NCBI GenBank assembly: GCA_009691645.1
Contig: SIAT01000117.1
Coordinates: 1-5,749, forward strand
Origin: Pedosphaera sp.
GTDB taxonomy: Bacteria > Verrucomicrobiota > Verrucomicrobiia > Limisphaerales > SIAT01
DNA length: 5,749 bases
Reading direction: 5' to 3'
Part shown: piece after piece, positions 4,754 through 5,749 of the stretch
Layout of the letters: every line of letters starts with the position of its first letter
Numbering within the stretch: position 1 is the first letter of the stretch
Position numbers and translations under genes: made by a program
The notes under the pieces: generated by a model
What the model was told of the DNA's origin: nothing
The model's input: only the letters and a program-made list of their open reading frames with translations
Databases searched by the model: none

Positions 4754-5749
4754 TCACTTCACGCTCAGCTTCTGCTCGACGCCCAGCTTGTGGATGGTGC
4801 TGAATATCTCCTGCGAGATGGGCGTGCCATCGGCGGCCTTGAGGTTGAATTTAATCTTCATCTGCATGGCCGGGGTCAACTCGGAGAGTTTCAGCGTCAC
4901 GGTTTTCTTGTCGGCGCTGAGCGCGACGCTCGTGACTTCCAGTTTGTCGTGCTGCCTTACCTTTGCGTCCTTCGTCGAGACTTCAGGCGAGCCGTAGCCG
5001 CCGGAGTAGATATAGTTCCACAGCTCGACGTTCCAGTTGCCGGTGTCCTTGGCGCTGGCCTCGTCGAGCGGTGCGGTGAAGGTGATGCGCACGCCGTCCT
5101 TCGAGACGTGCAACGCCTGCGGCATCCGCACCGGCGCTCCGGTGTAACGCACTCGGCTGAACCCGCCGTCGCGCACGCCCGCTGTCTGCCAACCGCGCAG
5201 GCCGGTGGTGTAAAGCTGGCCGTCCTTGGGGCTGAAGCGGCCGCGCATCGTGCCGCTGGCGAATTTTAGCGGGAACTGCACCATGCCCGCCTGCACCGTG
5301 CCGTCCACTTCCTGCGGCATGACGGCGAAAAGCGTGCCCTTGCCGTAGCTCATGAAGAGCATCTGGCCGTTGAACGGGCCCCACTTCGTGCTCTCCACCC
5401 ACACCTGGCCGCCGCTGGAGTTGTCCATGTTCATCGGCAGCCAGCACATCGGCTGATCGTAGGCGTGGATGTTGTCGTCCGACGGGGCCTTGCCGTGCGC
5501 GGCCTGGCGCATCCCGTAGAAGCCGCCGTCGCGGATGAGGTTCAGCTTGCTCGAGGGCATGTAGTGGCCCTGGTTGTCGCTCACGGTGATCCACCCGTTC
5601 GGGCCGATGCCCATCCCGTTCGGCGCACGCAAACCGGTGGCGACCACTTCCATCTTCGCGCCGTCTTTCGAGACTTTGATCAACGTGCCTTGATGCGGCG
5701 ACTCGACATTCGGCGGCCACGGCGCGCCTTTGGCGAAGTAGAAGTTCCC
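4754..5749 (-). CDS. Exported beta-propeller sugar-dehydrogenase-like protein, C-terminal part only
   Basis: The frame is open from the right edge, with GNFYFAKGAPWPP as the first residues seen, to TGA at 4756-4754. It therefore shows the last 331 residues of a longer protein. The first two thirds carry propeller-type repeats such as GLRAPNGMGIGPNGWITVSD, GGQVWVESTKWGPFNGQMLF and SPKDGQLYTTGLRGWQTAG. These resemble the PQQ-dependent sugar dehydrogenase / DUF6797-type propellers of Verrucomicrobiota and Planctomycetota. The last ~110 residues form an Ig/fibronectin-like domain (VRITFTAPLD, WNYIYSGGYGSPE, VTLKLSELTPAMQMKIKF, FSTIHKLG). Proteins of this kind are normally exported and often fused to a cytochrome c domain, but no CxxCH haem motif occurs in the visible part. 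Whether it binds PQQ or has enzymatic activity cannot be judged without the N-terminus. A TTG at 5683 is an internal codon, not the start, since conserved sequence continues upstream. It is the first visible gene of the cluster that ends in rex. Confidence 0.8.
   Translation of the reverse strand, partial: GNFYFAKGAPWPPNVESPHQGTLIKVSKDGAKMEVVATGLRAPNGMGIGPNGWITVSDNQGHYMPSSKLNLIRDGGFYGMRQAAHGKAPSDDNIHAYDQPMCWLPMNMDNSSGGQVWVESTKWGPFNGQMLFMSYGKGTLFAVMPQEVDGTVQAGMVQFPLKFASGTMRGRFSPKDGQLYTTGLRGWQTAGVRDGGFSRVRYTGAPVRMPQALHVSKDGVRITFTAPLDEASAKDTGNWNVELWNYIYSGGYGSPEVSTKDAKVRQHDKLEVTSVALSADKKTVTLKLSELTPAMQMKIKFNLKAADGTPISQEIFSTIHKLGVEQKLSVK

Noticed and set aside
4010..5269. Plus-strand open frame of 419 codons
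   Set aside because: It lies antisense to two well-supported genes and changes character partway. The minus-strand frames carry clear family motifs; this one has none.
1..5749. CRISPR array, insertion sequence, phage or toxin-antitoxin genes
   Set aside because: No regularly spaced repeats, transposase or integrase motifs, or small paired genes were found on either strand.

Overview
The window reads as ordinary chromosomal DNA from a GC-rich, environmental member of the Planctomycetota-Verrucomicrobiota group, most likely Verrucomicrobiota. The reasons are a Tat-exported DUF1501 protein, a secreted beta-propeller 'sugar dehydrogenase-like' protein with the C-terminal Ig-like tail common in these phyla, a stand-alone SufT, and a secreted alpha/beta hydrolase with a PGGGY/GGSAGGH signature. 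The phylum is inferred from protein families; there is no rRNA to confirm it. All six protein genes and the one tRNA lie on the minus strand, so biological order runs from high to low coordinates.

Region 5749-3091 is a tight three-gene cluster. It starts with the C-terminal 331 residues of an exported beta-propeller oxidoreductase-like protein (runs off the window at 5749). Four bases later comes a NAD(P)-binding dehydrogenase related to the DapB / 2,4-diaminopentanoate dehydrogenase / native amine dehydrogenase group (GTG start). This is followed directly, with 0 or 9 bases between depending on the start chosen, by the redox-sensing repressor Rex. A 66-base gap then leads to a DUF1501 protein (3024-1591). 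After about 100 bases comes sufT (1489-941), encoding an Fe-S cluster assembly factor.

Region 940-569 is RNA and regulatory DNA: a weak terminator candidate after sufT, a good sigma70-type promoter (TTGACT-16-TAGATT), a complete tRNA-Ala(GGC) with encoded CCA, and a perfect 9-bp hairpin just after the tRNA. The window ends in the N-terminal 189 residues of a secreted alpha/beta hydrolase (568-1, runs off the left edge).

Functionally, the clustering of rex with two oxidoreductase-like genes suggests, but does not prove, that a catabolic redox step and NADH sensing are co-expressed. The Rex protein itself has an unusual feature: the Asp that takes part in the known NADH-dependent switch is Asn here, and the nearby conserved Pro is Thr. 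No mobile element, CRISPR array, phage gene or defence system was found. I see no clear evidence of an entirely new system; the rex cluster and the altered Rex switch are the points most worth checking.
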